A stretch of 64,000 nt of DNA, taken from assembly GCF_963678635.1 (NCBI RefSeq), contig NC_087062.1, positions 56,495,970-56,559,969 of the forward strand, in the 5' to 3' direction. The stretch is from Symsagittifera roscoffensis (lineage: Eukaryota; Xenacoelomorpha; Acoela; Convolutidae). The stretch's first letter is position 1. Every line of letters starts with the position of its first letter. The notes beneath the pieces are model-generated. The model was not told the DNA's origin. It worked only from the letters and a program-made list of their open reading frames with translations, and searched no databases. The translations under genes were made by a program, and so were the position numbers. This document shows, one piece after another, positions 35,701 to 45,267 of this stretch.

Positions 35701-38700
35701 TACTTCTATTGTTTAATTTTCTGACAATCCAAAACAAGCCAACCCTATAAATTGCTTTAGGACTACAAGCAGACGGACGTCAAGTGCTTCCAACTCGTAA
35801 CTCATTATAAATTTGTTTAAAAAAAAACCAAACAAATTTTGCTCTTAAAAAAGTTGTTAGTACAATACAATATTCAAGTATGATAACTGCATGTTGCATG
35901 AGCTGGTTTCTGAAACGCATAAATCGTACACTTAAAACGTCTTCAACAGTGATTTGAGAGCAGATCACAGTTTTGAGTTAGAAAGTGGGCAGCTAGAGGA
36001 ATCAGAGCTGCCGAAAAAAAAAATGAGGCTCTTTAAGTATAGATGGAGCAGCCCAGTCAATTTTCGACAGTCCGAAACCACAAATCCAGTTCGAGCATGC
36101 TCTGTGCGCTCTTAAATATGGGAGGGCGTCAAGTCTACCAATTAAAGACGTAACCCAATTTGACGGAACGATCTATAGATCTGGAGCTTAAGAACCTCGT
36201 ATTGTCAAAACATCTGTTTGCAAAATTTAACAGAAAATTTGATAACAAAAATTTAAGGCATTGCACGACAAATATGGATTTTAATTAGCTATTTGAGACT
36301 AATCCTCACTAACTTTCCAGTGTCTGTAAAAGAAGTCAGCAGCTGTGATGGGGCTCATTTTAGTTTTGATGTTGAAGTTGCACTGATCACAGTTGACGAT
36401 GAAATACTTCGTAGACATGTCGCAAATGTATTTCCTGATGGAGACCTCGCCCATGTCAGCCAAAGCTATCACTTTCGATATGTGTCTGGTATAGAGATGG
36501 AACTCCATGCAATCCGATGAAACGTACGCCTCGCAATGCTGAAATAGGCGAAACAATGAATTACACCGAATAGTGGCAGTGAAGCTATCTTTAACCTAGA
36601 CAATGATTTCGCCTCTTAGCTCATGAAACACATGTGGTTTTGAACCCGAAACTTATGGAAGACTAAGCTTCGGGTTCAAAACCACGTGTTTCATGGACTA
36701 AGAGGCGAAATCATTGTCTAGGTTAACCATAGCTTAGTGTAATGAACCATAGCTTAGTTCAGATCAAATAAAAAAGTTATAGTAATAATCCTCAGCTTCA
36801 ACAACCAACCAACCCGCTGCTAAACCATAACAGAGTTCACCAGTGGATTTGAGGGGGATGGGGGGCGGACGCCCTCCCCCCTCAGGGATTCGACCTTCTG
36901 CCGACCCAAAGGGTCCCCCTTTGTACTATTTTGAGATATCCATTTTTGGCTGACTGACCTTAAATTTTTTCTAAAACGCCTTCGGCGCCAATCGATACTA
37001 ATTTTGAGGTAGGAGCGCGCGCCGAAAAAACGCAATTTTTTGTCGAAAATTTCCAAAAATTGCCTAAAAACGCCTTTTTGGTCTGTTTTTTTTTTCCAAA
37101 ATTTTGCCTGTGGCGCAGGAAATTTGGTCAAAATGGGGTTCTTTACAGTGATTTAGCAGAGCTCAGAAAATCAATTTGGTCGACTTAAAAAAGGTCGACA
37201 AAATTTTGGAATTTATTTGAAAAGCCCCCCCCCCCCCCTGGAGAAAATCCTAGATCAGCCCCTGTCTGAGTTGCTGTGCAGGCAGCGCAAACTGCTCCGA
37301 CCACAATTACAATCAACTTTTAAAGCTTCTCGCTCTTTTTTAAAACAAAAAATATACATCTGATCAGCCCACAGATTATATTAAGATTGTTAAGCATATA
37401 AATTTACTGTTCATGTAGTAAAAACAACTGAAAAAGTGTTCATCTTGCGCCTTCGCTAAATTTGAGTCTGAATAGGAAAAACACGGAAAATATTTTGAAG
37501 TTTCTTGCCAAAAATTGAATAACGACTGACAGGGCTTCTACATGATACCTCACTTGACCGCCCTGAGAGTTTCCTCTGAGGAACCCGAATCAACACAAAC
37601 AGTCCACCCTAGACAATAGTTCCTCTGCAACTTTATAAAGTGATCCAAATATAAAAGTCAGCGCAGAGCACATCTTATACTTAATTCTCTTCTGATAAAA
37701 ACAACATGCAGCTTGGTTATCATGCTTAATTTACCGACATTATAATCAAAAATACGCCATAATATTTATATTGCTAAGATAATGCCGTTTTCAGAATATC
37801 AGATGATGATGATGATGATGATTATGCTGAGGGCTGGTTATCATGCTTTGATTCCGTATCGGACACATCCTAGGATTGGACAATGTAAGAATTATTAAGT
37901 TGACCAGCTTACGGTGACCGGGTAAAGATCTGAAAAAAAACAATAGTCAAATTGTAGGACAATCCTGATAGATACCGACAGAGAAACGGGCTGCACTTAA
38001 GAAACAGCTTTGAAACAGAAACAATACGCTAAGATCATTTCCCAACGCATGAACTACTCCTCTGAAGTGGGAAATGAACAAGCGGACAAAATATCAGAGA
38101 TCACGAAACGCCGAAGGGTCCCCAAAAGGACCGACACAAAAAATCCTCTTTGCTCAAAAAAGCAAAATTAGAAGCGGCCCCAAGAGTCACATAACAAAAA
38201 TGCATTGGAAAAAAAGAGAGGAACCAAAAAGCAAGACAAGCCTCACAATTTTCGCCTCTTCTAGGCAGTGACGAGCCACGACAAGAACTCGCAGGGTTCC
38301 GCCACAAGCACTTGTCCATTTTATCATTAGTCCCAATCGACGAGAAAACTAGCTAGAACCGCACAAGCAACAACCCCAGCCATACCAGTCACGATGAATA
38401 CCAGGCGAATAACATGCAATATCTGACGTGGCTAGCATATCATTCCAACTTCGCCAGGCATCGCCGCAAATGCAAAAAATTACCTCGTCATGGCATGCCT
38501 TACATAAGCTCGAGAAGCCAGTCAAGTCGAGATATCACGCTTTTTATCAATTGAGAATACAATCATAAACACTTAATACACTGTTGGCCTTTCATGAAAA
38601 TCAGAAATGACTCAACAAGAGCCATCACATCTGGTTCGAGTTGGATGGATTCCTAATGGGGAGATACATAGCATGGCAGCAAAACAAACACAAACTGAGG

Positions 38701-41197
38701 CATGTATATTCCTAAGAAGATACATAGCATGGCGAAAAAATGGAGGTAAGCAGCGACACTTCCTCTGAAACCGGAAACACTTCACCTTTTGAATTCAAAT
38801 AAAGTCCAGGAGAAAGATAACCAAGCCAAACCTATCAATTAATTAAGAAAAATTAACTAATATGAGGACAGTTTCGAGTTTCGGAGAAAACAGAAGATCC
38901 TTAGCCTCCATCTCGGAGAAAGCATTTCTTGGGGCGAGATAGCTGGCCTGATTGGGAAGGCGCACTAGAATCATGCGAGAAACAAGGGCAGAAGAAGAGT
39001 TTTCCGATCGACTCTCATCTATAGAGGTTCATAACATCCGCCTAATCTCTGTGTATCGACTGTTTTAGAGTAATATGCCAGTAGATGAAAGCCGACATGC
39101 CTTGGAATATGAAATCACAAGAGACGCCAACGGAAGGTACGGGATAAGAGCACCAACAATTATAATTACTATCGTACAAAAAAATTGACAAGTGCAAGCA
39201 GATGGGACGACAAACTCAAAAGCGGCCAGATAGTTCATCTTCACAAGAAACGGTCAAAATTGATGTCAACAACTATCGACAATTTTGCCTGCTAAAAATG
39301 GCCAGCAGAATCTTAGCTAAGATTGTAGCGCGAAGAGGCTCAGAACATGGTCACAAAAATTGAATTTGCTCGTTGGAAATCTGTGGCTTCCGTCGTGACA
39401 GGTCGACGGCAGACGCCACATAGCTTTTGGTGAAAATCACCGAAGACGCAAAACGCCTAAAAAAGGAAAGCCCACCTAAACCTACCCGTAGAAGAGTTCA
39501 CAGACCCGGAAGCAAGGTAACTCGACCTTCATAAGACGTACCATAGAATCAGTGAGAAATCCTGTGAAATTATTGGACGAAAGGTATGTTATTGGTTTAC
39601 CTAGTAGTTTTTATCTAAAGCGACGAAATACCGAGTGAAAGGGCAACATAGAGGAAATGAAGAATGGACTGCAGAAAGAAGGTTGAGCGAAGGCTGCTCA
39701 ACATCACCCTGCCTCTTTAAGATCTATTACACGGTGGTTATGCGGAACGAGACCAGAAAGTGACCGCAGAAGTTGAACATGGATACACAGTAGTATGATG
39801 GCAATGGGTGCCCGGAAACAATATCCCCGACTCAAATAAACTAGAAACATACAACAACGAAGTGGTGACTGTTCCAGTTGCCTTTTCCCCTTTTTGCAGC
39901 TCACAATACAATCATAGGGGAACGCAGAGAATTAAACGAGGAATCGGGCCAAATAAAAAGCTCAAAAACTGGAAAAATAGTGCGAATACACTGTGGGCAA
40001 AATTGAAACATCAGCTTATTAAGAAGAAACAACGAAACTGAAAAGAAATCTAGGTAGTAGAAACCTGCGTGAAAATGACTGCGCGGCAGGTCCATGTTAC
40101 AAAAAAGGTAAAAACACAGCAATCAAGGTTCGACAAATGATATTGTTCTTTTTCTGCTCATGGGACCTCCGCTCATTTATATCAAAACAAAGGGAAAAAC
40201 ATGCAGGACATCAGGAACATCTTAAATATAAAATCTCTAAGATGGGAAACAGATAAAAGGAACTTGGAGAGAATAGGTGATGTTCTTCGGATAAAAAGCA
40301 CGCGGCCCATAAAAATAGAGGTATTGGGTTGGTAAGGGAAAGCGCAGAAAAACACCTTAAGGGACCTTGCGCTTTTAAGAATATCAGAGAGCAATTAAAA
40401 CTGATTACCATCAAATCATCACTTAGTTGCGCAATATTTCAAGCCATATGTCAAATGAACAGAAAAAAAACTACCAGCATAACTTACTAACTTGGCACTC
40501 AGATGGTTGGGAAGATTTAAACTGAAGTCTGTCGAACACATCGCAGTTGTCTGGAGCTATTGCGTGGACCATGACAGGCAACATCCACTTGTACTCCTTT
40601 CCACACTTGCCACATTTGATCCGATATTTCAACTTGTTCTTATATCGAGCTGAAAAACCTCAATACTGCGAAAAACGAAAAATTTCTTCCATCAATACAA
40701 AAATCCTATTAACTTTGGCAGTTCTTGAACACTTCGCAGCCTCCAAACATCAAATGACAAACCTACAAAAAATTTTGAAATTTATTTCAGCTAGTTCAAA
40801 ATTGTGAGTCATGGAAGAAGAAAGAAAAAGTTGATTCTTTAAACGAAACAAATCAATTTCTTTAATGAGAAAAAAAGCAATCACTTCCAGTCTCAAAGTG
40901 ATCTTAAAAGATTCGTAAATCACATCAAATATTTATGCTCAAGAAAACTAAAATCAACCTGATCAACCAGCCAGAAGCTTTAACTAATCACCATTCACAG
41001 TTGTAATGCAACCTACTATTGTTGTAGCTCCACGCGTTCTGGGCTTGCACGAAGTCCGACAGCGAGTCAAACTGAGACTGAGTTTGAGCAGCAAGAATAC
41101 CTGCATTTCGGGCTGCGAGGGTGAAATTTGATGTCAATTCAGGAGGAACTTCAACATCAAGCTCAAAGAAATATCTGCTCTCCTCGTCATCATGCAT
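26762..41197 (-). CDS. GTF3C2: TFIIIC subunit 2 (TFIIIC110) homologue, zinc-finger plus WD40 protein
   Basis: Subunit of the RNA polymerase III factor TFIIIC, which binds the A and B boxes of tRNA genes. Nine exons join in phase: 41197-41017, 40649-40492, 36538-36314, 33527-33251, 32460-32108, 31930-31691, 29355-29166, 28934-28621 and 27319-26762, giving 831 residues. Exons 2-4 encode four CxxC zinc-finger-like units; two are completed only across exon junctions (SECQ/HC and HWK/LC), which supports the joins. Exons 6-9 form the WD40-like part. TLQLWKLSGDL matches the LLQLWGLGEL region of human GTF3C2, then follow GQCLCFDF, LKIWSL and, near the end, GLVRIKL, all colinear with human. Exon 6 stops being open at its own donor (GTTTAA), so without the splice it would look like a separate gene of 479 residues. 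Intron 2 (about 4 kb) holds a decayed LINE, a hAT MITE and a long hairpin. Confidence 0.85.
29990..31090 (+). repeat. Degenerate tandem repeat of about 260 bp in GTF3C2 intron 6
   Basis: About four diverged units recur with landmarks GGGCCATAATTTTTTG, CGTAGCCGCTTCTGCAGA and CAGGTTTGGGAAATTAG. Landmarks at 30389, 30669 and 30925 give spacings of 280 and 256 bp. Some units are shortened, for example near 30527. Confidence 0.55.
32735..33118. repeat. Dispersed repeat of the CTGGGTCAATAGG family, long copy
   Basis: The most complete copy: ACATAGCCAACAGACAGTC, AAAGCTCTTTGAATTTCAAG, CAAGAAAACTGGATTAATAGG, CCGCTGGGAAATCTGA, AAGTCGATCACG and CTTTTGCTGTTCG in order. It fills much of GTF3C2 intron 4. 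Confidence 0.7.
33999..34560. repeat. Hairpin-core element with another tRNA-like module
   Basis: The left part (CACAGAGACGAAGTTGCACTT to CCCAACTAACATTCC) matches 48490-48680. A tRNA-like block follows (34268-34342, minus strand GGATCTGTAGCGTAGAGG, then GTTCGAACCTGGG). The right part, with TCCTTAGCATTGGCTGTAC, matches the spacer of the foldback element near 49150. In GTF3C2 intron 3. Confidence 0.6.
35270..35560. repeat. Diverged copy of the CTGGGTCAATAGG family
   Basis: GGGATCAAAAGGTATTTTTA, AACTAGAAGTCAATCACG and ACACTCTTGCTGTC follow the family order. Located in GTF3C2 intron 3. Confidence 0.5.
36592..36725. repeat. Long near-perfect hairpin in GTF3C2 intron 2
   Basis: Arms 36592-36650 and 36669-36725 are inverted copies with only a few differences, separated by 18 nt. 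The arms begin TAACCTAGACAATGATTTCG and close around GAACCCGAA/TTCGGGTTC. It ends 54 bp upstream (in transcription) of exon 3 and would fold strongly in the pre-mRNA. Confidence 0.85.
36841..37264 (+). mobile_element. hAT-type MITE
   Basis: From CAGTGGATTTGAGGGGG to GATCAGCCCCTG. The internal GGGATTCGACC and GTCCCCCTTTGTACTATT segments match the copy at 8369. A run of about 14 C lies near the right end. Flanking 8-mers do not form a clear duplication. Confidence 0.65.
37801..37826 (+). repeat. ATG trinucleotide microsatellite
   Basis: About seven GAT/ATG units in a row. Confidence 0.9.
38050..40400 (+). pseudogene. Decayed non-LTR retrotransposon (LINE) reverse transcriptase
   Basis: Remains of a reverse transcriptase in several frames on the plus strand, antisense to GTF3C2. 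NYRQFCLLKMASRILAKIV (from 39271) matches the NYRxIxLLxxxxKIL motif. CGFRRDRSTADA (from 39382) matches the next block, and EGCSTSPCLF (from 39689) matches QGCxLSPxLF. Near 39890 LFAAHNTIIGE aligns with the catalytic FADD box, with both Asp lost (FAAH). Stops and frameshifts separate the blocks, for example just before NYR. The element is therefore inactive. Its ends were not found, so the limits are approximate, and the clade is not assigned. Confidence 0.75.
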
Positions 41198-41205
41198 CGT
41201 TGTTT

Positions 41206-41207
41206 CT
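41206..41207 (-). promoter_or_regulatory. Splice acceptor 8 nt upstream of GTF3C2 start
   Basis: Minus strand CATTTTCAG, then AAACAACG, then ATG. Strong acceptor with no visible 5' exon. Candidate trans-splice site. Confidence 0.6.
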
Positions 41208-41936
41208 GAAAATGATTTAAAAAAATTTCCTACAGGCGAATCGGATCTTCACATTACTGGCTCGACAACACAAAAAAGAAAAAACAGCTACTAACTAAAT
41301 CGACAGCTACTAAAAAAAATTGAGCAAAATCAACATCAAACAAAACCTTTGTCTCGAGTGAAGTTCAACTTGAAGAAAAATACTGAGAACACACAATTGA
41401 CAGTGATAAATTACAAATGAAACAAATTATTAAGCTGTAAATAAGCAGACAATAAATGGGTACTACCGTTGAGCCAAAAAGGAAATCGATTCTAACTTCT
41501 GATAAAAAAATTTGGATTCTTTGTAGGTACACTTGATGTATTTTGATTACAAGATTGTTTTTTATTTGTTCCCCAGCCCTACCCACTGCAGGGCCTTACT
41601 GGAAAGGTGTGGTGTCATCTAACATTTTTTTAAATGGTTGAGAACTTTGAAATATGTGAAGTTTTTCAACATCTTAGATTTTTGAAAAATTTTCAAAAAG
41701 TTCATTGAAGTTTGCATTGCGAAAATCAGAGAGAATCAACGCATTCGCACTCCAAAAACTGTAAAGTAAAAAATATAGAAGATCTTGGAAATCTTCATTT
41801 ATTTGTTCGTTTGAACAACAGACGCACCTCAACATTCGTATATAATATATAAAAACGTTAACTTCATGAACAATTTAAATATCGCAAAATATTGGAAATT
41901 AAACAAGTCAACACAGGGACTTCTCAAAATGTAACA

Positions 41937-41980
41937 ATAGATAGATAAATAAATAGATACATAGATAGATAAACAGATAG
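41937..41980. repeat. AGAT tetranucleotide microsatellite
   Basis: Imperfect AGAT/AAAT run. A second one lies at 42311-42373, and a dispersed repeat copy sits between them. Confidence 0.85.
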
Positions 41981-41994
41981 CCATCGAAATAGTA

Positions 41995-42270
41995 GAGCAA
42001 TTTATGGCGGACACTTTTTTGTTAAAATTAACCCAATTTGAGACAACTGGGTCAATACGTAAAACTTTTATTTCGCTCGGAAATCTGATAATCAATTTCC
42101 ATTTTCGAAATCAGAAGTCGATCACGTTTTTCGTGACTTTTACACTTTTGCTGTTGGATAGTGGAATTTGCCTTACTTTTAACAATGAAAATGCAGAGAG
42201 CTTAAAAAATCACAAGTCAAACCGCGAAAAATCAAACTTGAGCGTGAACAAATTTTTGAACAAAAAAATC
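41995..42270. repeat. Dispersed repeat of the CTGGGTCAATAGG family
   Basis: GAGACAACTGGGTCAATACG, TTTCGCTCGGAAATCTGATA, AAGTCGATCACG and TTTTGCTGTTGG follow in the family order. Confidence 0.7.
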
Positions 42271-42310
42271 AGCAAAACCTAAATACGAGTACTAATTACG
42301 TTCCTTACTC

Positions 42311-42373
42311 TTAATAGATAAATAGATAGATAGATAGATGGATAAATAAATAGATAGATAGATAGATGAATAG
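42311..42373. repeat. AGAT tetranucleotide microsatellite
   Basis: Imperfect AGAT run, mirror partner of the array at 41937. Confidence 0.85.
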
Positions 42374-42959
42374 ATTGTATTGAGGTGAAGCGCAGCAAGG
42401 CAACGAAAAGTAGCACGCCAATAGAAGATATTCAAAAAATCAACCAAATGTACGTAATAAATGAACGCGTAATAATATACACTTTCCTCGATTAAAGTCC
42501 AATGAAACAAAAAACCTGTAATAAAAAATCCGTTATAAACACGAGTTGACCCTAGTCGGAGAAAAGCGCAAGACAATTTTCGTGCAAGGTTATTTCAAAT
42601 TTATTTGATATAACGAAGGCAACTTCTTCTCTCTAATAAACGACAGTGCAAATGGCTCAATAAAAAGCCAGAACTTTTTGTTTCAAACTGAAATTTACCT
42701 GGTAGAAGTCTCAGCGCAATTGCGGTAAATTATTAGTTTAAATTTCCATGTGGAAACCGAAAAAACTTAAAATTTATCGTTTTTATTAAAGTTTGTAACA
42801 TTTTTGAAATTAAAGAGGAAGTTTTATCAGGGCTATTTACAAACGTCAAATGGCCGTTATTTTCGTCCTATGAATTTCGCATAAACAGGTGCTTAAATTG
42901 ATAGAAAATAAGTGCAAAACTAAGTAATCCAATATTGCTTGTGTTACTTTTGATTTTAA

Positions 42960-43265
42960 ATTCTTAACAGAGAGCCAAAACAGAGCTTCTCTCCACTTGC
43001 GATACAAAAAATGCATAGCATACATGACAAAATAGCAGACAGAAATTGAGACAAAAATTTGCTGAGAGTTATTTGAAAATATGGAGAAAAGCTAGATCGA
43101 ACAAAACTTTCATATCTTTGTTTCGAATTGTCAAGAATAAAAGTCATAGAAAAAATAAGCCCAACAAGAATCAAAATTTCAAAAGTTAAATTTGCTTCGC
43201 AGCAAAACTTACAAAACGGTAAAAACGCCGCCATTTTTTGAAGAGATACCCGTTGAGCCAAATTT
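42960..43265. repeat. Hairpin-core dispersed repeat, diverged
   Basis: Contains CTTCTCTCCACTTGCGATAC, then an AGACAGAAATTGAGAC and TTTCATATCTTTGTTTCGAAT series also seen near 61260-61310. No coding signal. Confidence 0.5.
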
Positions 43266-43717
43266 TTTTTCAATATTATTGAAATATGAAACTAACCCCT
43301 CCAAAATCTGATTCGCATAGATGACTTGTTTCGCTCATCCAACGACGCAAAAAGCTGAAAAAAATCACAAAAGCTAAAAAAAAATGTAATTAATTTTTAA
43401 AATTTTAATATTTTTTTTCAAATTAAAACCAAAGTTCCGCAAAAACTGTAAAGCATTTTCTCTACCAAGAAGGCTTTAGAAAAGGCATAGAGTACTTTAA
43501 ATATTGAAGAGTCCGTGCTATGTGAACTAAGCCGATAAAAACAAACAGGCGGAACCATAGCAATGACACCAAGATAAGAGCAACATTATCATGTCACATG
43601 GAGCTGACGGCACTGCGAGACTTCATAATTGCCGGATTTTGAAATGCTTGTTTTGACTTGGAGAGCGAGCGTACTTGTATTCGGGGAAATTTGATTTTTT
43701 CATAAGCAACTTTTCTA

Positions 43718-43999
43718 TTAATCTGCAGGAAATTGGCCTTGCTTTAATATGCAACTTCGATACTTTTTTGGACCCTTTTCTCTTGGTTTAGAGTTGAAGC
43801 ACTCGCCTTCGTTATCAAAAGTTTGACGTTCGAGCTCCTGCTGGACCTGGTTTTTGTTGGATGCGTAGAAGTTGAAACTATTTTCGGACCTTATGAATGG
43901 TCGGACAACCATTTTTCTGCTAACTGTTTTTCGGCCAACTTTCCGAAGCATGGATTTTTTCTTGAAAATAAATTTTTCTTGTAATTTAATCAAAGTCAA
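43718..43999 (-). CDS. Possible small basic protein or stray exon
   Basis: A 93-codon open frame rich in Lys and Arg, with no domain I recognise. AG occurs upstream in sequence TTTTCAAG, so an exon starting there is possible. It lies about 1.3 kb downstream of WDR6. Chance is a fair explanation. Confidence 0.2.
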   Translation of the reverse strand: MTLIKLQEKFIFKKKSMLRKVGRKTVSRKMVVRPFIRSENSFNFYASNKNQVQQELERQTFDNEGECFNSKPREKGPKKYRSCILKQGQFPAD

Positions 44000-44295
44000 C
44001 TAAAAAATGATACTCGTTCTGTAATATGTAAGTTTACCAGCTTCAAATTTGTTTTTTTTTGTTTAAGCGGGTTCGGTTTATGTTATATCGATTTAATTAT
44101 CACAATTTGCGCGATATAGGTTGTTGCGGATTTGTGTGCGCCAAGAAAAAAGAGGCAGAAATACTAAATATCGCCTAATTTTCTAAGAAGTTTATTTTCA
44201 ACTGGCGTCTACCCAAAAGTTGTCGGCTTAGTTGCCATTAGGATAAAGATATGGAATGCTTAATGCTTACTGAACCGCGGTGCTTGTGTTACTCA

Positions 44296-44475
44296 AGTTG
44301 AAAATCTCTCGAGAGCGGCCTCCAACGCGCGCGGCCTCCATCACGAACGTCGCTGTTTCGAATCCCACTTCGGTCACGGTTGAAGGCGGGCGCAGTGTAA
44401 CTCGATTTTTTGAGGTAGGACCGGCTAGGGCAAATTGGATGACGTCACATTCCCCCACGAAAGTTAGGCCCAAAG
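44296..44475 (+). mobile_element. tRNA-derived SINE, second copy
   Basis: TGTTTCGAATCCCACTTCGG, then GTCACGGTTGAAGG, TTTGAGGTAGGACCGGCT and ATTCCCCCACGA match the body of the SINE at 10229-10396 on the opposite strand. The tRNA-like head is decayed. Confidence 0.7.
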
Positions 44476-44694
44476 TAGAGAGGAGAAAAAATCCTTCTAG
44501 ATTGTTTTAAAATAATTTTAGTCAAATAACCATTTAGAAAGTGTTCAGTTAACCACGCTTAGCTTTCAAATCAAGTTACTCGGATAGCGTTTAAATTTTT
44601 CATTCATTTGTCTTCATTGTTCTCCGTTGAAATAAAGGTTTATTCGTCAGCTTACGTAAGTTTTTGAAAGTTGATTACAAAATCAGGAGTAACA

Positions 44695-44905
44695 GGCCAG
44701 TATTCTTTCAGAAAGAATGCAATGGTTCGAATCACAAGCGTTGCTCGTCTCAAGCAAGTGTGTTACTTACGCCGATTCATTTTGAATGTATTATGAAAAA
44801 AGGGTAACTTTCACGTGAAAAATCTTGTGAACAAAGTTGTTTACGGGAAAAAAAATTCTTGTACCCGGTTGCAAAACCCTTGCTGATCTGATCGTAAGGG
44901 TAACA
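44695..44905 (+). repeat. tRNA-like module and repeat tail
   Basis: A B-box-like GGTTCGAATCAC (from about 44732) is followed by a segment ending in GTACCCGGTTGCAAAACCC and TTGCTGATCTGATCGTAAGG. The tail resembles those at 55640 and 55846. Confidence 0.5.
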
Positions 44906-45161
44906 AAAGTCTTAAAGCCTCAACTCAAATTTAAAAAATTGAGTGAAAACTATATTCTTTAAATCAGAGAACTTATACTGGCAAATGAAATTGTATGTTA
45001 CGTGTTTTTCGATGCATTTTTCTTGCCACTTTTGATCTTCGCTTAGACTTTGCATCTCTTTGTTTCGCTGACAGCAACGAAATATTTCGTTAGTGAGTTA
45101 TGACTGGAAGCATTGCAATTTGAGTTCTCTTAACAGTTTTTTACCAGTTTTTTACCACTTC

Positions 45162-45174
45162 TTTATTCTTTATT
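45162..45174 (-). terminator. Two AATAAA polyadenylation signals after WDR6
   Basis: Minus strand AATAAAGAATAAAG lies about 100 nt downstream of the WDR6 stop codon. Confidence 0.6.
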
Positions 45175-45267
45175 TTTTCCCCTAAATTATCAGCATTTCC
45201 CGACAATATCAGCATTGTCCACAATCCCGACAACAACCGCAAAATTTGAAACCTCTAACAGTTTTGC

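Noticed and set aside
36841..37264. 8 bp target duplication for this MITE
   Set aside because: Flanking GAGTTCAC and TCTGAGTT do not match well enough to claim a duplication.
38074..38271. Small basic protein on the plus strand
   Set aside because: It lies in the decayed LINE region and shows no independent start or domain.
31685..41197. A separate 479-residue zinc-finger gene
   Set aside because: It first looked complete, but its last codons form a GT donor in phase 0 and the next exons supply the WD40 part of GTF3C2 in register. I merged them.
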